Below are positions 1 through 6,548 of a DNA stretch of 8,460 nucleotides, in pieces. This stretch comes from Planctomycetaceae bacterium (lineage in GTDB: Bacteria > Planctomycetota > Phycisphaerae > Phycisphaerales > SM1A02): contig JAIYCA010000063.1 in the NCBI GenBank assembly GCA_027488265.1, positions 1-8,460 of the forward strand, given 5' to 3'. The translations under genes and the position numbers were made by a program. Position 1 is the first letter of the stretch. Each line of letters starts with the position of its first letter. A model generated the notes under the pieces. It did no database searches and was not told the DNA's origin. It worked only from the letters and a program-made list of their open reading frames with translations.

Positions 1-1982
1 ACGTCGATCCAACCTTCGAAGAGAGCGCCAATATTGTCCGCCCGCCCACTGTCTGCAAAGGCTCCACTCGAAGATGCGAAGTTGAGATTGGCAACCGCTG
101 CCGTCGAGTAGGGCTGCAACAGTGCGAAATCCGGAAGCGCCAGTGGCGATGCGAGCGCGTAGTAGCGCACCCCAAGTCCAGGAGAAGCTCCGATCGGGTT
201 CTCCGGCGTGCGAAGTGGTTGTACGTCAACATCGACCGTGCCGAGCGCGGTCTGACCAGAACCATCCACGAGGACGTAGGTGAAACTGTCTGTTCCAGCA
301 AATGCTGGATCGCTGATGGTGTACTCGAGTCGATCGCGTCCGAATGGTTCGGCTGCACTGATGCGCGTGACTGTTCCACCCGCAAACGTCGTTGGCGTGA
401 ACGACTGAATCGAAACTGTCTCGCAGTTGAACTCTACGTCGTTGGCGAGAACATCCACTAGCACTGGGACCGCCGTGAAGGTCGCCGTTTGATCATCGAT
501 CACAACAGGCGGTCGCGCCGCACCGCGGTAATCGCAAGCGATGGCGTCGAGGCGCGCGAGCATCGTTGCGATGTTCGCTGGATGAAAGCGAAGTCGAATG
601 TTTGTCATGCCACCCGCGCAAAGGTGGCAGTAGGACATGATCGTGCCTTCATCGGCGACAGCAGCAGCGCAATCCTGCGGCGAAAGCCCGCAGCCGTCGA
701 CTGGCGGTGAGTAGTCATGGGTGTGTGGCGCGCCGAAGTTGTGACCAAGTTCGTGCGCGACGACGAAAATGTCCCAGTTCTGCGCGTCGTTGTCGACGAG
801 CGGAGTCGGAAAATAGCCGTCAAGGTTTGCGGAGACGCCGTACGCACCCGCGCCCGAGCCTGCCTGTTGCCCCGCTGTACAAAGACCCGGCAGATACGCA
901 ACGCCACCGCCGAGCGATCGAGCGGAGAGGAGATGTGCCAGATCGCGCGGCACGGGAATCATCGTGGCATCCCAGACTGACTTGAATTGCGTCAGTTGCG
1001 ATGTGGTCGTTGTCGCAGTCCACGGATCATTTCCCGACCAAAATCGCACGTAACTCACCGAAAGCCGCGCGTTGATGTCGCGCGAAAAGATGCTGGTGAG
1101 GGCGGATGCCAACGTAGCGACGTAGCCTGCCGCGGCGTCTTGAGAGCCGGAAAAGCGCTGCAAGAACTCAGAGTCGGTGTCGTACGCAACTCGAATCTGT
1201 CTGCACTCGGGAGAGCCGGCAAGTCCACCATCGCTCGAAGCCGCAAACGCTTCGTAGGTTTCCTCGAGCCCCACCGTCGAACACGTCCACGACGGCGGCG
1301 ACATGGCGCCTTCCGGAAGTTCGGCCAAGTTGTACGAGACCGTTGGAAGACCGGAGCCGAAGGGGCCGCTCGAAATGATCGTCACGCCTTCGGAACGCTC
1401 GATGTAGCCGAAGGTTCCCGCGTTTGTCTGCGCGAGAAAGACATGCGAGCCTTCGATGGCGACGCCAGTCTCGTCAAGAACCGAACCTGAGAGATACACA
1501 CCGTCAACCTGAGCGCCTTCGTCGGTCGGCACAGCAACTTGGGCTGATGGGCGCAACGCTTTCGCACGAGCCTCCACCACTTCAATCCGTGCATTGCCCT
1601 CAAAGGGGTCCATCGGTTGCAGCTGTACCGCAACCGACTCAAAGGGACCGAGCGGGAGTTCTTCGAGGATTCCACCGCCGGAACGGCCGAGGACTTTCAA
1701 ACGCGCGTTGTCAATCTCCAATGCCGCGACCGAAGGGCGCAGCCACGGCGGAATACGCGACTGCGACGCGGCCACCCGAAGAACGAGCCGCTCTGGAGGC
1801 TCGAGCTGCGGAACTGGGTGCGCGACGGAGCGCGACACGTGGTTGAGGGGAGCGTCAGGCGTGGGCCGATCGGCAGCTGCGCATGGTGACACCGTGCAAA
1901 ATGCGACGAGCATCCCCGCGGTCACAGATGAAGCGGAACTTCGAGCGGCGCAAACAAAATGACCAAACTTCCAAGAGGCCAT
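1..1982 (-). CDS. Secreted reprolysin-like zinc metalloprotease with Ig-like and PA14 domains (C-terminus cut by window edge)
   Basis: The minus frame is open from an ATG at 1982 to the window edge (660 residues, no stop seen). An AAGGA ribosome site lies about 6 nt before the ATG. Residues 1-37 look like a signal peptide: a hydrophobic stretch at about 20-31, then a possible cut after CAAA. The catalytic domain carries HELGHNFGAPH at residues 410-420, matching the zincin motif HExxHxxGxxH (zinc ligands H410, H414, H420; catalytic E411), and a Met-turn IMSYC with M449. This spacing fits the M12B/reprolysin-like family common in bacterial exoproteases. Residues about 492-590 form a cadherin/Ig-like domain (VLVDVLANDVE, then DSFTYVLVDGSG). 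From about 603 a PA14-like carbohydrate-binding domain begins (GLGVRYY, LPDF, SGRADNIGALFEGWID). The protein probably acts outside the cytoplasm, degrading proteins while bound to glycans or another surface. Substrate and total length are unknown. The family call is firm. Confidence 0.9.
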   Translation of the reverse strand, partial: MASWKFGHFVCAARSSASSVTAGMLVAFCTVSPCAAADRPTPDAPLNHVSRSVAHPVPQLEPPERLVLRVAASQSRIPPWLRPSVAALEIDNARLKVLGRSGGGILEELPLGPFESVAVQLQPMDPFEGNARIEVVEARAKALRPSAQVAVPTDEGAQVDGVYLSGSVLDETGVAIEGSHVFLAQTNAGTFGYIERSEGVTIISSGPFGSGLPTVSYNLAELPEGAMSPPSWTCSTVGLEETYEAFAASSDGGLAGSPECRQIRVAYDTDSEFLQRFSGSQDAAAGYVATLASALTSIFSRDINARLSVSYVRFWSGNDPWTATTTTSQLTQFKSVWDATMIPVPRDLAHLLSARSLGGGVAYLPGLCTAGQQAGSGAGAYGVSANLDGYFPTPLVDNDAQNWDIFVVAHELGHNFGAPHTHDYSPPVDGCGLSPQDCAAAVADEGTIMSYCHLCAGGMTNIRLRFHPANIATMLARLDAIACDYRGAARPPVVIDDQTATFTAVPVLVDVLANDVEFNCETVSIQSFTPTTFAGGTVTRISAAEPFGRDRLEYTISDPAFAGTDSFTYVLVDGSGQTALGTVDVDVQPLRTPENPIGASPGLGVRYYALASPLALPDFALLQPYSTAAVANLNFASSSGAFADSGRADNIGALFEGWID

Positions 1983-2114
1983 GACACGTCCTTGCGAAGA
2001 GGCACCGATTCCGTTCGGCGCAGAGGTACTTCGGCAATTCAACTCTCGGAGGGCCGAAATCTCTCGCCGAGAACCCGTTTGGGTCTCCAAACGCGGCTCC
2101 AAAACTCAAACTCC

Positions 2115-2143
2115 TCGACCTCGACCCAAATTTCGTGTATGCT
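2115..2143 (+). promoter_or_regulatory. Candidate sigma70-type promoter of the tRNA-Thr gene
   Basis: TCGACC (2115-2120) and TATGCT (2138-2143) are separated by 17 bp and each matches four of six consensus bases. Transcription would start near 2150, about five bases before the tRNA. The C-rich stretch after the -10 box resembles discriminators of stringently controlled stable-RNA promoters. This is a motif match only. Confidence 0.45.
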
Positions 2144-2154
2144 CTCCGCCCCCT

Positions 2155-2226
2155 GCCACCCTAGCTCAGCGGTAGAGCAGCGCTTTCGTAAAGCGCAGGT
2201 CGTGGGTTCAAATCCCATGGGTGGCT
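2155..2226 (+). tRNA. tRNA-Thr (anticodon CGT)
   Basis: A full cloverleaf can be drawn by hand. The acceptor stem GCCACCC (2155-2161) pairs with GGGTGGC (2219-2225), with T2226 as discriminator. The D arm is GCTC/GAGC. The anticodon stem GCGCT/AGCGC encloses the loop TTCGTAA, giving anticodon CGT at 2187-2189, which reads the threonine codon ACG. The T arm is GTGGG/CCCAT around TTCAAAT. CCA is not encoded and must be added after transcription. The gene stands alone, divergent from the metalloprotease. Confidence 0.97.
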
Positions 2227-2365
2227 TTCGCCTCATTGGCGATCGAACGCTCGCGCAGGTGGAACAGAACGAATAGATCGCAGTCCGCGCATCGCGCGAG
2301 GCTGCCTGTTGCTTGGGGATCGCACTTTTCATGGCGGGACCGCTGTTTTTCTCGCTCCATTCTTT

Positions 2366-2430
2366 TTTCTTGGCCTTCTTTCTTGGCTGTCTCTCTTGGC
2401 TTTCTTTCTTGGCTTTCTTTCTTGGCCTCA
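2366..2430. repeat. 13-bp tandem repeat, five copies
   Basis: Five consecutive 13-bp units begin at 2366, 2379, 2392, 2405 and 2418, each a variant of TTTCTTGGCTTTC, with the core CTTGGC exactly 13 bp apart. Two units (2379, 2405) differ at only one base; the outer ones are slightly decayed. The plus strand is pyrimidine-rich and the minus strand purine-rich. The period is not a multiple of three, so it is not a coding repeat. Confidence 0.93.
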
Positions 2431-2475
2431 CCCGTCCCGGCCATCGACCGCCAAGCGAGAGTCGTCGAGAACAGA

Positions 2476-2523
2476 CCTCGCCCAGAACCAACCTCTCCCA
2501 GAGCAAGCGTCTCCCAGAGAAAA
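2476..2523. repeat. 16-bp tandem repeat, three copies
   Basis: Three 16-bp units start at 2476, 2492 and 2508, sharing the core CTCCCAGA (CGCCCAGA in the first). They lie just downstream of the 13-bp repeats and just before the terminator hairpin. No coding role is apparent. Confidence 0.8.
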
Positions 2524-2539
2524 TCCGCCGCGACAAAGA

Positions 2540-2567
2540 AATCACCCCGCCTTTCGACGGGGTGATT
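2540..2567 (-). terminator. Intrinsic terminator of the HEAT-repeat gene (possibly bidirectional)
   Basis: A perfect 10-bp GC-rich stem, AATCACCCCG (2540-2549) and CGGGGTGATT (2558-2567), encloses an 8-nt loop. Read on the minus strand it lies about 75 bp after the stop of the HEAT-repeat gene and runs into TTTCTTTG. On the plus strand it is followed by GTGCATTTTCG, so it may also stop transcripts reading on from the tRNA. Confidence 0.8.
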
Positions 2568-2641
2568 GTGCATTTTCGAGTGTTCCGACCAACGCTGGCC
2601 AAACCACGTTGCTCGTTCGCCGCCACTGATGGCTTGCGAAC

Positions 2642-4852
2642 TTACTCGGTGATCAATTCAACGGCCTGAGCGCTGCCCGCATCGAGCGATCCGTAGAGGC
2701 GGCCGGCGGCGTCGGCCGCCGCGCCTTCGCTCGACTTGATGAGGTCGCGAATCGCGGAGAGTTGACGGTCATCGGCCTTACCGCCAGAAGTGCGAGCAGC
2801 GGCAGACGCGAGATCGCAAAGTGCGATCTGCTCGTCGCCACTCGACGTCACTGCAGCATCGACAAGGTTCGAGAGCGCGGCTGGCGTCGCCAAGATCGCC
2901 AAGACCTCTGCGACAGCGACGCGCATGCCGCCCTGCGACGTACGCAACGCGTTGAGCAAGACGCCTTCGGCATCAAGCACATTGAACGTCTTGTTGCCGC
3001 TGTACGCGAGTCCGCGGAGAGCTTCGACGGCGCGGACGGCGTATTCCGCCTGCTCCGCCTCATCCATGACGCTGCCCGAGCGCTGCAAGATCGACTTGGT
3101 CGCCGCGTCGCGGAAGGATTCCGAGGTGCCACCTTCGGTCCACACGACGATCGAATCGTCGGAGCGGAACGCACCTTCAACAGCCGCGCCCTCGAGCGCA
3201 TTCGCGATCACAAGCACTGGGCTCGCACCGGTGAAGCGGCTCGCGCGGACGCGTGCGACACCTTCCTTGAGATCTGCGATCGCGCCACGGACGACGACGA
3301 GGTCGACGCCATTGGCCTTCACGAGATCAACTTCGAGCGCGTCGAAACCGTCGCCACTTGCAACAGCTTGGAAACCTGCCGACGTGAGTTGTTGGCCGAT
3401 CGCTTGACGCTCATCCATCGAGCCGCCAAGGACTGCCGCGCGCGTCGTTCCGGTCTCAGCGATCGCAGATGCGAGCGTTGGAACGATGGAGAAGTCATTT
3501 GGGAAGCTTTGCTTCGGAGCGCTGTTGGCGATCGCCAAGGCTGCATCGAGGCGGACGCGACGATCAGCGTAGCTCAACGCTTCAACGATTGGCGCACGGC
3601 CAACTGGGGTCGTCAGCGTTGCGCCGCCCGCGGTCTGAGCAAGGACGGCGATCGCGTCGCGCACGAGCGCCGTGTCACGCGCATCGAGTGCCATTGCGAG
3701 AACGTCGTTGCAGATCGACGCACCAGAGGCCGTCGCAAAGAACTGCGGGCTGTAACGACCAGGCTGCGCGTCCGAACCCAACGTGTTCTCACGACGGAGA
3801 TCGGCTGCGACGTAGGTCGCGAGCGCGTTGCTGTTCGAAGCGTCCAATGCGAGCGATCGACGCGCAAGCGTCATCGCCATCATGTCGCAGAACACAGCCG
3901 TTGGAGCTGGCGTCGCTTGGAGGCCAGCGAAGCCGCCCGAAGCGGTATCGAACGCCCAAAGGTTGTTGGTCGCGTCGGTGGGCTGGGTCACAAGCGTCTC
4001 TTCGAGATCGAAGAACTTGCGCGCAAGTGCCGCGAACTGCGCACTGGCGTCGCGCGACGTACCGCCGAGACGCTCGAACGCTGTTTCACAAGCAGCCTTG
4101 ACGTCGGCCGTGGTCTTCGCGTCGTTCGCAACTTCAAGGAGGAACGGCAACGCAGTCTTTCGGCCGCTATCCGCGAGGATCGATGCCACTTCGCGCTGCG
4201 CTTCCGGTGGGAGATCGCGGAGCGACATTGCGAGCGGGAGCACTGCGTCGTTGCCGAGCGCGCGGAGGCACGTCACGACCTTGAGTGCCGCTTGCGGATC
4301 CTTCGAATCAACGAGTGCCTTGAGGAGTTGTGGAACCGCGTACTCTTGCGCTGCTTGGATGCGCTCTTCGCCGAGACGTCGTTCGCGGAGCGTCTTGCCG
4401 AGCATGTCGATCGCTTGCGAGATGCGCTGCGGGTCGCGCGAGAGAGCCTTGCGACCCATCTCAACCCGGTGCTCGATCTTCGTTGCGATATCCGCAACAC
4501 CCGTCATCGAGCGGCTGCGCGACATGGCCTTCGCCAGGCGATCTGCGAGACCAGCCTCGTCCACCACCGATGCGAGATCCATGTCGGTCGCTTGCGCAGA
4601 GAGCAACGCTTCGCCAGCCGCCTGCGCGAGGTCGGGCTTTCCGATGAGGACGTAGTGGACAAAGTCATCGAGGTTCTTGCGAACCGCGGCCGTATCAGCC
4701 GTGGCGGCCGCGCCAGTGGCGCCCGACGCACCCTCGTCTTGAGCAAGCGCAGATGGTGCACCAGCGAGAAGCGAGGTCGCAAGCAATGCTGCGACGATCG
4801 AGAGTTGCTTGCGGGACGCGAGGAAGGTCGGCAGGAACGCGTTCGACGACAT
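2642..4852 (-). CDS. Exported HEAT/TPR-like repeat protein with an embedded degenerate receiver-like domain
   Basis: This is a 736-residue protein. The ATG at 4852 is chosen over an in-frame ATG 29 codons upstream because GGAG lies 6-8 nt before it and a signal peptide starts directly there: RKQ, a hydrophobic stretch, then a cut after SALA at about residue 37. Residues about 166-266 form paired amphipathic helices typical of HEAT repeats (PQLLKALVDSKDPQAALKVV; VLPLAMSLRDLPPEAQREV). Residues about 315-350 look TPR-like, and helical repeats return at about 601-736. Between them, residues about 471-556 follow the pattern of a response-regulator receiver, but the acidic pair is GG (476-477) and the phospho-acceptor Asp position is Arg522, so it should not be phosphorylated. 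No catalytic motif is seen. A periplasmic scaffold or protein-binding role is an inference. The gene stands alone, with its own promoter and terminator. Confidence 0.85.
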   Translation of the reverse strand: MSSNAFLPTFLASRKQLSIVAALLATSLLAGAPSALAQDEGASGATGAAATADTAAVRKNLDDFVHYVLIGKPDLAQAAGEALLSAQATDMDLASVVDEAGLADRLAKAMSRSRSMTGVADIATKIEHRVEMGRKALSRDPQRISQAIDMLGKTLRERRLGEERIQAAQEYAVPQLLKALVDSKDPQAALKVVTCLRALGNDAVLPLAMSLRDLPPEAQREVASILADSGRKTALPFLLEVANDAKTTADVKAACETAFERLGGTSRDASAQFAALARKFFDLEETLVTQPTDATNNLWAFDTASGGFAGLQATPAPTAVFCDMMAMTLARRSLALDASNSNALATYVAADLRRENTLGSDAQPGRYSPQFFATASGASICNDVLAMALDARDTALVRDAIAVLAQTAGGATLTTPVGRAPIVEALSYADRRVRLDAALAIANSAPKQSFPNDFSIVPTLASAIAETGTTRAAVLGGSMDERQAIGQQLTSAGFQAVASGDGFDALEVDLVKANGVDLVVVRGAIADLKEGVARVRASRFTGASPVLVIANALEGAAVEGAFRSDDSIVVWTEGGTSESFRDAATKSILQRSGSVMDEAEQAEYAVRAVEALRGLAYSGNKTFNVLDAEGVLLNALRTSQGGMRVAVAEVLAILATPAALSNLVDAAVTSSGDEQIALCDLASAAARTSGGKADDRQLSAIRDLIKSSEGAAADAAGRLYGSLDAGSAQAVELITE

Positions 4853-4870
4853 CGGGATCTCCAAAGGTGA

Positions 4871-4905
4871 GGCAGGAATGCGGTTCCTGCCGAGCGGCAC
4901 TCGGC
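4871..4905 (-). promoter_or_regulatory. Two overlapping hairpins in the leader of the HEAT-repeat gene
   Basis: GGCAGGAA (4871-4878) pairs with TTCCTGCC (4884-4891), an 8-bp stem with a 5-nt loop. GCCGAG (4889-4894) pairs with CTCGGC (4900-4905), a 6-bp stem. The arms share 4889-4891, so the full stems exclude each other. The first lies just upstream of the ribosome binding site in the transcript. A role in mRNA stability or translation control is possible but unproven. Confidence 0.4.
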
Positions 4906-4961
4906 CAACATGGACCGAGCACCTCCCGAGCGCCGTCAATGGCGCCTCGGGGGAAGCGGGG

Positions 4962-4991
4962 AATGTATCGGTCCCGCGTGGAACCCGTCAA
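4962..4991 (-). promoter_or_regulatory. Candidate promoter of the HEAT-repeat gene
   Basis: On the minus strand, TTGACG (4991-4986, five of six consensus bases) and TACATT (4967-4962, four of six) are 18 bp apart. Transcription would start near 4955, leaving a leader of about 100 nt that contains the two hairpins. Confidence 0.45.
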
Positions 4992-5066
4992 CCTGAGGTT
5001 TACCTCGCGCCGAGGATTCGCCCCCACACCATGCGATCGGCCACGACCCACGTACGGCTGGACTCC

Positions 5067-5103
5067 CGCAACTCGAGTCACGATTCGAGTTGCGATTCGA
5101 GTT
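5067..5103. repeat. Inverted and direct repeat cluster upstream of the riboswitch promoter
   Basis: CGCAACTCGA (5067-5076) and TCGAGTTGCG (5085-5094) form a perfect 10-bp inverted repeat with an 8-bp gap. The unit GATTCGAGTT also occurs directly at 5082-5091 and 5094-5103, 12 bp apart. The cluster sits about 30 bp upstream of the candidate -10 box at 5134, a position suited to a regulator binding site. No regulator family is recognised. Confidence 0.55.
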
Positions 5104-5113
5104 CGGGGCGCGT

Positions 5114-5139
5114 TTGCCGCACGCGGGAATCCGTATACT
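5114..5139 (+). promoter_or_regulatory. Candidate promoter of the B12-riboswitch operon
   Basis: TATACT at 5134-5139 matches five of six -10 consensus bases. The -35 match is poor: TTGCCG at 5114-5119 with a short 14-bp spacer. Transcription would start near 5146, roughly 45 nt before the riboswitch aptamer, a typical placement. The weak -35 suggests activator help or an alternative sigma factor. Confidence 0.4.
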
Positions 5140-5189
5140 CGTCCCCGCTTGGGCGTCCGGACGATTGCGCGAGAATCCTCTTCGCGCGT

Positions 5190-5390
5190 CGCGTCGGCAT
5201 CGAACTTTCGAGCTCGATGAGGGAAGGCGGTGAAAATCCGCCACGGTCGCGCCGCCGTGACAGGTCGGAGTTGCGCGAGCAACTCCACTTTCAACAGCCG
5301 TTTCGGCGGCAACCACTGGCGCCTTTGCGCTGGGAAGGTGTTGGAATCTCCGCGCACGCGGAACCTGAAGTCGGAAGACCTACCCAAGCG
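5190..5390 (+). promoter_or_regulatory. Cobalamin (B12) riboswitch aptamer
   Basis: The conserved core is present in order: GGGAAGGCGG at 5221, with stem GGCGG/CCGCC (5226-5230 with 5238-5242) around TGAAAAT; CACGGTCGCGCC with ACGG pairing CCGT (5243-5246 with 5255-5258); CCACTGG at 5313-5319; GGGAAGG at 5332-5338; and the B12 box GAACCTGAAGTCGGAAGACC at 5361-5380. A peripheral hairpin GGAGTTG/CAACTCC spans 5267-5286. This is the signature of the adenosyl/methyl-cobalamin riboswitch, which usually lowers expression of the downstream genes when B12 is bound. Outer boundaries are approximate. Confidence 0.95.
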
Positions 5391-5393
5391 TCG

Positions 5394-5464
5394 GGTGTCC
5401 ACGCGGACACCTCCGAGCGCTCCAGGATGGAGCGCGTTCCGAACCGGGCGCGAGCTCCCGGAGG
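5394..5464 (+). promoter_or_regulatory. Riboswitch expression platform with ribosome-site-masking hairpin
   Basis: Three hairpins follow the aptamer: GGTGTCC/GGACACC (5394-5411), GCGCTCC/GGAGCGC (5417-5435), and CCGGG/CCCGG (5444-5448 with 5457-5461). The last pairs the first two bases of the GGAGG ribosome site at 5460-5464. No T-run follows any of them, so control is more likely at translation initiation than by transcription termination. Which hairpins form with or without B12 cannot be decided by eye. Confidence 0.55.
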
Positions 5465-5471
5465 ATGCATG

Positions 5472-6548
5472 ATGGGCGGTTGGCTTGTGTCCTTTGATTC
5501 CCCTGCCGCGCGTTTGGCCGCGCGCTCTTCACACGACTTCAACGCGATCCATGCGCGTGCAGTGAAACTTGCGAGAACGCTCGCGAAGTGGCGCGTTCGC
5601 GACGATGCCCACACGAAGACAGAACGCAGCGCAACGCGTATTGCGTGCAGTGTTTGCTTTCTCGCGACGACGACCGCAGCGCACGCAGAGTCGGCGCTTG
5701 ACTCGCCGTTCGCTTCAACCGTGATTGCATACACCGCCGGATCGGGTGCCGCGGCTGGCTTCACCAATCCAAGCGTCGCACTTGGGAGCCCCGAGCGTTT
5801 CACCGGCGAGGGGTTTCTCCCGCAATGCGTGACGCCCTTTCAACCTGCGTTCCGTCCGAACGAAGTCGTTTCTGTCGGCCTGGGCGGAAGTCTCGTTGTC
5901 GCGTTCGATCACGATGTCATCGATGATCCGCGCAACCCGTTTGGGATCGATCTTCTTGTGTTCGGCAATGCGTTCTTCACCGATCTCGGCGGCGGTGCCG
6001 GTGTGGTTGGTGGACTCGCTTCTGAAGGCGGACGAATCTCGGTGAGCAGTGATGGCGTCACTTGGTTCCAAGTCGTCGATGTTGCGGCGGACGGGCTCTT
6101 CCCAACCGTCGGTTACGTCGACGCGGCTCCGTACGCGACGGTTCCTGGAAAGATCGCGAGCGACTTCCTTCGTCCTGTGAACCCCACGCTGACCGTTGGT
6201 GATCTCGTCGGACTTGATCACGCCGCGTTGCTTGAGGTGTACGACGGCTCAGGTGGCGGTGCCGGTGTGGACATCGGCGCACTCGGACTTCAGAGCATTC
6301 GCTACGTGCGCGTGGATGGCCCCACCGCGATCGGCTTTTCGCCTGAAGTCGATGCGTTTGCGGATGTCGCGCCCCTCGCGCCGAACGCTGATCTCGATGA
6401 CAGCGGCACCGTCGACGCAACGGATCTCGCGCTTCTGCTTGCTTCATGGGGAACGACTGCGCCCGCGTTCGATCTCGATGCCGACGGCATCATCGGTGCA
6501 GGCGATCTCGCGCTTCTCCTCAGCGCGTGGAACGGAGGCGGATCATGA
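5472..6548 (+). CDS. Exported surface protein with dockerin-like C-terminal repeats, under B12 riboswitch control
   Basis: This 358-residue protein starts at ATG 5472, 7 nt after GGAGG; an adjacent in-frame ATG at 5469 is also possible. A weak signal sequence lies unusually far in (about 57-72, ending TAAHA), after a 55-residue basic extension; an in-frame GTG at 5562 would give a shorter leader but has no ribosome site. Residues about 80-300 look like a beta-rich extracellular domain, with motifs VVSVGLGGSLVVAFDHDV, LLVFGNAFF, VSSDGVTWFQV, YDGSGGGAGVDIG, SIRYVRVDGP and PEVDAFADV. From memory, this pattern recurs in exported proteins linked to B12-regulated loci; that link was not checked. 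The C-terminus has two EF-hand-like calcium loops, D307-D318 and D334-D345, each followed by LALLL and W, as in dockerin-type planctomycete tails that attach or organise surface proteins. It overlaps the next gene by 4 bp. Export is fairly sure; ligand unknown. Confidence 0.85.
   Translation: MGGWLVSFDSPAARLAARSSHDFNAIHARAVKLARTLAKWRVRDDAHTKTERSATRIACSVCFLATTTAAHAESALDSPFASTVIAYTAGSGAAAGFTNPSVALGSPERFTGEGFLPQCVTPFQPAFRPNEVVSVGLGGSLVVAFDHDVIDDPRNPFGIDLLVFGNAFFTDLGGGAGVVGGLASEGGRISVSSDGVTWFQVVDVAADGLFPTVGYVDAAPYATVPGKIASDFLRPVNPTLTVGDLVGLDHAALLEVYDGSGGGAGVDIGALGLQSIRYVRVDGPTAIGFSPEVDAFADVAPLAPNADLDDSGTVDATDLALLLASWGTTAPAFDLDADGIIGAGDLALLLSAWNGGGS

Larger units (their letters stand above)
2227..2641. 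other. Gene-free spacer between tRNA-Thr and the HEAT-repeat gene
   Basis: No convincing gene is visible in these 415 bases. Open frames on both strands are low-complexity (Lys/Glu/Arg-rich on the minus strand, Phe/Leu/Ser-rich on the plus strand) and arise from short tandem repeats whose periods of 13 and 16 bp are not multiples of three. Two minus-strand frames also run antisense into the tRNA. The stretch holds the two repeat tracts and the terminator listed separately. No obvious terminator directly follows the tRNA; the best weak candidate is GCGGGACCGC followed by TGTTTTT near 2335-2350. Confidence 0.75.

Noticed and set aside
489..985. Small plus-strand frames opposite the metalloprotease
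   Set aside because: They lack any family motif and overlap the strongly supported protease coding frame, which has an intact zinc site and domain order.
2039..2626. Long minus-strand frames rich in Lys and Glu over the tRNA and repeat tracts
   Set aside because: They run antisense through a real tRNA, and their composition comes from 13- and 16-bp tandem repeats; no coding signal.
2762..4870. A 702-codon open frame on the plus strand opposite the HEAT-repeat gene
   Set aside because: Its translation is rich in Arg, Cys and His with no domain pattern, and it is the complement of a gene with a signal peptide, ribosome site and repeat structure. It is a GC-rich shadow frame.
4809..5468. Extending the surface protein upstream to an in-frame ATG at 4809
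   Set aside because: This would place the cobalamin riboswitch and part of the opposite gene inside the coding region, and it ignores the GGAGG at 5460.
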